DNA from: Corynebacterium hansenii
Lineage (GTDB): Bacteria; Actinomycetota; Actinomycetes; Mycobacteriales; Mycobacteriaceae
Direction of reading: 5' to 3'
Length of the DNA: 64,000 nucleotides
Assembly (NCBI RefSeq): GCF_030408795.1
Contig: NZ_CP047211.1
Coordinates: 124,001 to 188,000, forward strand
In this document: piece by piece, positions 61,831-64,000 of the stretch
Numbering within the stretch: the stretch's first letter is position 1
Layout of the letters: each line of letters opens with the position of its first letter
Notes under the pieces: generated by a model
Told to the model about the DNA's origin: nothing
Databases searched by the model: none
The model's input: only the letters and a program-made list of their open reading frames with translations
Made by a program: the position numbers and the translations under genes

Positions 61831-63123
61831 GTGACGGATTCAACGGCGGACCAGGGCAACTTCAGCGTCGTCAAGCAGATGGACGGCGAGCCGGGGCGAG
61901 CCGGGATCATCCGCACCCCGCATGGGGACGTGGCGACGCCCGCGTTCATCCCGGTGGGCACCAAGGCGACGGTGAAAACGCTGACGCCCGAGCAGATCCG
62001 GGCGACCGGCGCGCAGGCGGTGCTGTCGAACGCGTACCACCTGTACCTGCAGCCGGGCCCCGACATCGTGGAGGCCGCGGGCGGGCTGACGCGCTTCGAG
62101 AATTGGAACGGGCCGACGTTCACCGACTCGGGCGGGTTCCAGGTGATGAGCCTGGGCGTGGGGTTCCGCAAGACCCTGGCCATGGATGTCACGGGGCTGC
62201 AGAACGACGACATCGTCGCGCCCGGCAAGGAGCGCAACGCCTTCGTCGACGAGGAGGGCGTCACCTTCCGCAGCCACATCGACGGCAGCTCGCACCGCTT
62301 CACCCCCGAGGTGTCCATGGGCATCCAGCACAAGCTCGGCGCCGACATCATCTTCGCGTTCGACGAGCTGACCACGCTGATGAACACCCGCGAGTACCAG
62401 GAGTCGTCCGTCGAGCGGACGCACCGGTGGGCGAAGCGCTGCCTCGACGAGCATGATCGGCTGACGCGCGAGCGCAACCAGGTGCCCGGGCTCGTCGGCG
62501 ATCTCGCCGAGGGCGAGCTGCCGCGCCAGCAGTTGTTCGGCGTCGTGCAGGGCGCGCAGTACGAGGACCTGCGGCGCCGCGCCGCGCGGGGGTTGGTGCG
62601 GCTTTCCGACGACGCCGAAGCGGCCGGGAAGATGGGCTTCGCCGGCTACGGCATCGGCGGTGCGCTGGAGAAGCAGCGCCTGGGCGAGATCTGCCGGTGG
62701 GTGACCGACGAGCTGCCCGATGATCGCCCCCGTCACCTGCTGGGGATTTCGGAGCCGGACGACATTTTCGCGGCCGTCGCGGCGGGAGCGGACACGTTTG
62801 ACTGCGTCGCGCCGACGCGGCTGGCGCGCCGCGGCGGCGTGTACACGCTCGACGGGAAGATCACGCTGACGAACGCGCGGTTCAAGACCGACTTCGGGCC
62901 AATCGACCCGGAGGTGGAGTCGTACACGACGCTGAATTACTCGCGGGCGTACATCCACCACCTGCTCAAGGCGAAGGAGTATCTGGCCGGCACGCTGTGC
63001 ACCATCCACAACGTCCATTTCATGGTGAAGCTGGTGGAGAACATCCGCGCGTCGATCCTGGAGGGGACGTTCGAGGAGTACCGCGACGAATTCCTGGGCC
63101 GGTACTACGCGGGGAAGAAGTGA
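61831..63123 (+). CDS. tgt: tRNA-guanine transglycosylase, atypical (zinc cysteines lost)
   Basis: Predicted 430 aa TIM-barrel enzyme that exchanges guanine-34 of GUN-anticodon tRNAs for a queuosine precursor or queuine. Catalytic D99 (TFTDSGGFQ) and nucleophile D324 (FDCVAPTR) are present. The usual zinc motif CxCxxC is replaced by V362, S364 and T367 (DPEVESYTTLNYSRAY), although H393 stays at the right spacing. The base-pocket loop GGLAVGE reads GGALE, two residues shorter, and AFDEC reads AFDEL. A GTG start follows GAGGAGACC. A YhhQ transporter gene converges on it, supporting salvage of an imported base. Confidence 0.9.
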   Translation: MTDSTADQGNFSVVKQMDGEPGRAGIIRTPHGDVATPAFIPVGTKATVKTLTPEQIRATGAQAVLSNAYHLYLQPGPDIVEAAGGLTRFENWNGPTFTDSGGFQVMSLGVGFRKTLAMDVTGLQNDDIVAPGKERNAFVDEEGVTFRSHIDGSSHRFTPEVSMGIQHKLGADIIFAFDELTTLMNTREYQESSVERTHRWAKRCLDEHDRLTRERNQVPGLVGDLAEGELPRQQLFGVVQGAQYEDLRRRAARGLVRLSDDAEAAGKMGFAGYGIGGALEKQRLGEICRWVTDELPDDRPRHLLGISEPDDIFAAVAAGADTFDCVAPTRLARRGGVYTLDGKITLTNARFKTDFGPIDPEVESYTTLNYSRAYIHHLLKAKEYLAGTLCTIHNVHFMVKLVENIRASILEGTFEEYRDEFLGRYYAGKK

Positions 63124-63155
63124 GGAAGTAGCGGCCGACGCCACCGGGGCGCGTC

Positions 63156-63201
63156 AGCGGTGATCGGCCGCCACCAGTCGACTTAGCGGTGATCGGCCGC
63201 C
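63156..63201. repeat. 17-bp direct repeat at the yhhQ 3' end
   Basis: AGCGGTGATCGGCCGCC occurs at 63156-63172 and 63185-63201; the second copy encodes the last residues of the transporter. It looks like a small local duplication. Confidence 0.75.
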
Positions 63202-63941
63202 TCGGGCAGGTCGTAGTAGCCCTCGCGCTTTTTCACCCAGGCGATGACGCGGTACGTCAAGGGGAGGATCAGCACTTCCATGCCGGTCTTCCACAGGAAA
63301 CCGACGATGACGAAGTTGATGAAGTCACCCCACGTGGAAATGCCGATCGCTGACGCGGCGATGGAGCAGAAGATCAGGGTGTCGGCGAACTCGCCGACGA
63401 CCGTCGACCCCAGAAGGCGCTTCCACAACGACTTTTCGCCGGTGCGGCGCTTGATGGCCGTCAGCGACCACGCGTTGAGCAACTGGCCGACGAGGTAGCC
63501 GGCCAATCCCGCCAGAACCAGCTGCGGCACGGTGCCCAGGACGGTTTCGAACGCGGCCTGGTTTTCGTAGAAGTCGGCCGGCGGCAATTCGATGGCGATG
63601 AAGAAGCTGGCCATGCCGACCGCGAGGACCGCGAAGCCCGCGTAGACGGCGCGGCGGGTGGCGCGGAAGCCGTATACCTCGGACAACACGTCGCCGATGA
63701 CGTAGCTGAGCGGGAAAAGAAAAAAGGCGCCGTCCGTGACCAGGCCGAACAGCTCGACGCCCTTCGTGGCGGTGATGTTCGAGATCAGCAGGACGCCGGA
63801 GAAGATGCCCACCAGGGTGGGGTACAGCGAGCGCGGCACCGGGACGTGGCGCGGCGCGGGATCGGAGTTCGTGGGCGTGGACGCGGGGGCCGCGGCAGCG
63901 CCCGGCCCAGAACCGTGGGCCGGGGAATCGGAGTTGGTCAT
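63183..63941 (-). CDS. yhhQ: Queuosine-precursor transporter (YhhQ family)
   Basis: Predicted 252 aa. A ~35-residue Pro/Ala-rich N-terminus precedes six helices; LLISNITATKGVELFGL, FPLSYVIGDVLSEVYGFRATRRAV and TVVGEFADTLIF are the YhhQ (COG1738) signatures. The family imports preQ0/preQ1 and in some bacteria queuine. It converges with tgt, 59 bp apart at the ends. TAGACT (63950-63955, minus strand) ends 8 nt before ATG 63941, leaderless. Confidence 0.92.
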   Translation of the reverse strand: MTNSDSPAHGSGPGAAAAPASTPTNSDPAPRHVPVPRSLYPTLVGIFSGVLLISNITATKGVELFGLVTDGAFFLFPLSYVIGDVLSEVYGFRATRRAVYAGFAVLAVGMASFFIAIELPPADFYENQAAFETVLGTVPQLVLAGLAGYLVGQLLNAWSLTAIKRRTGEKSLWKRLLGSTVVGEFADTLIFCSIAASAIGISTWGDFINFVIVGFLWKTGMEVLILPLTYRVIAWVKKREGYYDLPEAADHR

Positions 63942-64000
63942 GGCGGCAGAGTCTAATGTCCCGCCGCCCGGCCACCACATCCTGCGGGGAGTCGGCGCGG

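Overview
The window is about 64 kb of high-GC actinobacterial chromosome. It is almost certainly from a Corynebacterium-type organism, perhaps near the high-GC xerosis/freneyi group; the species is inference. The main reasons are a complete mycolata arabinogalactan locus with one long Emb arabinosyltransferase, AftA, DprE1/DprE2, GlfT1/GlfT2 and the Wzm/Wzt exporter; meso-diaminopimelate dehydrogenase (Ddh); an MmpL/CmpL-type transporter; and local gene order matching the Mycobacterium Rv3752c-Rv3754 and Rv3777-Rv3793 neighbourhoods as I remember them. I see no transposase, integrase, phage gene, rRNA or CRISPR array.

Layout. 1-1.1 kb: end of a haemin ABC ATPase gene and hmuO. 1.2-10 kb: nucleoside salvage, with deoA-deoC-pmmB on the minus strand diverging from cdd-nupC, then an AbiEi/DUF559 gene bracketed by palindromic repeats and a SorC/DeoR-type regulator whose probable operators can be read in both promoter regions. 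10-17 kb: M13 peptidase, a membrane protein with a PrsW-like protease, a GH25 lysozyme and a Nudix-LOG fusion. 17-36.5 kb: the arabinogalactan locus (emb, aftA, dprE2, dprE1, gtrA, glfT2, glfT1, wzt, wzm), a degenerate aminotransferase-fold protein and a quinone oxidoreductase.

36.7-43 kb: tRNA-Ser(TGA) and a run of six envelope or secreted proteins, including two tandem paralogue pairs. 43-47 kb: a HisC/Pat aminotransferase, tRNA-Ser(GCT), tRNA-Arg(ACG), a DesKR-like two-component system and a small exporter. 47-51 kb: a TetR regulator with three operator copies facing a membrane-protein gene, a luciferase-like monooxygenase and a flavoprotein. 51-54.5 kb: a second tRNA-Arg(ACG) and two collagen-like LppU-type membrane proteins plus a decayed third copy. 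54.5-58 kb: ddh, tyrA, a TadA-associated protein, tadA, a CsbD-like protein and tRNA-Ser(CGA). 58-64 kb: the MmpL transporter, an atypical tRNA-guanine transglycosylase and, convergent to it, a YhhQ queuosine-precursor transporter.

Two window-wide patterns stand out. At least 17 genes have a TANNNT -10 element ending 6-8 nt before the start codon and no ribosome-binding site, the signature of leaderless mRNAs; this also fixes many start codons. Second, several palindromic intergenic repeat families recur. One is a ~64-nt hairpin whose two arms change together between copies. The most unusual enzyme is the transglycosylase, which has lost all three zinc-binding cysteines and has a remodelled base pocket.
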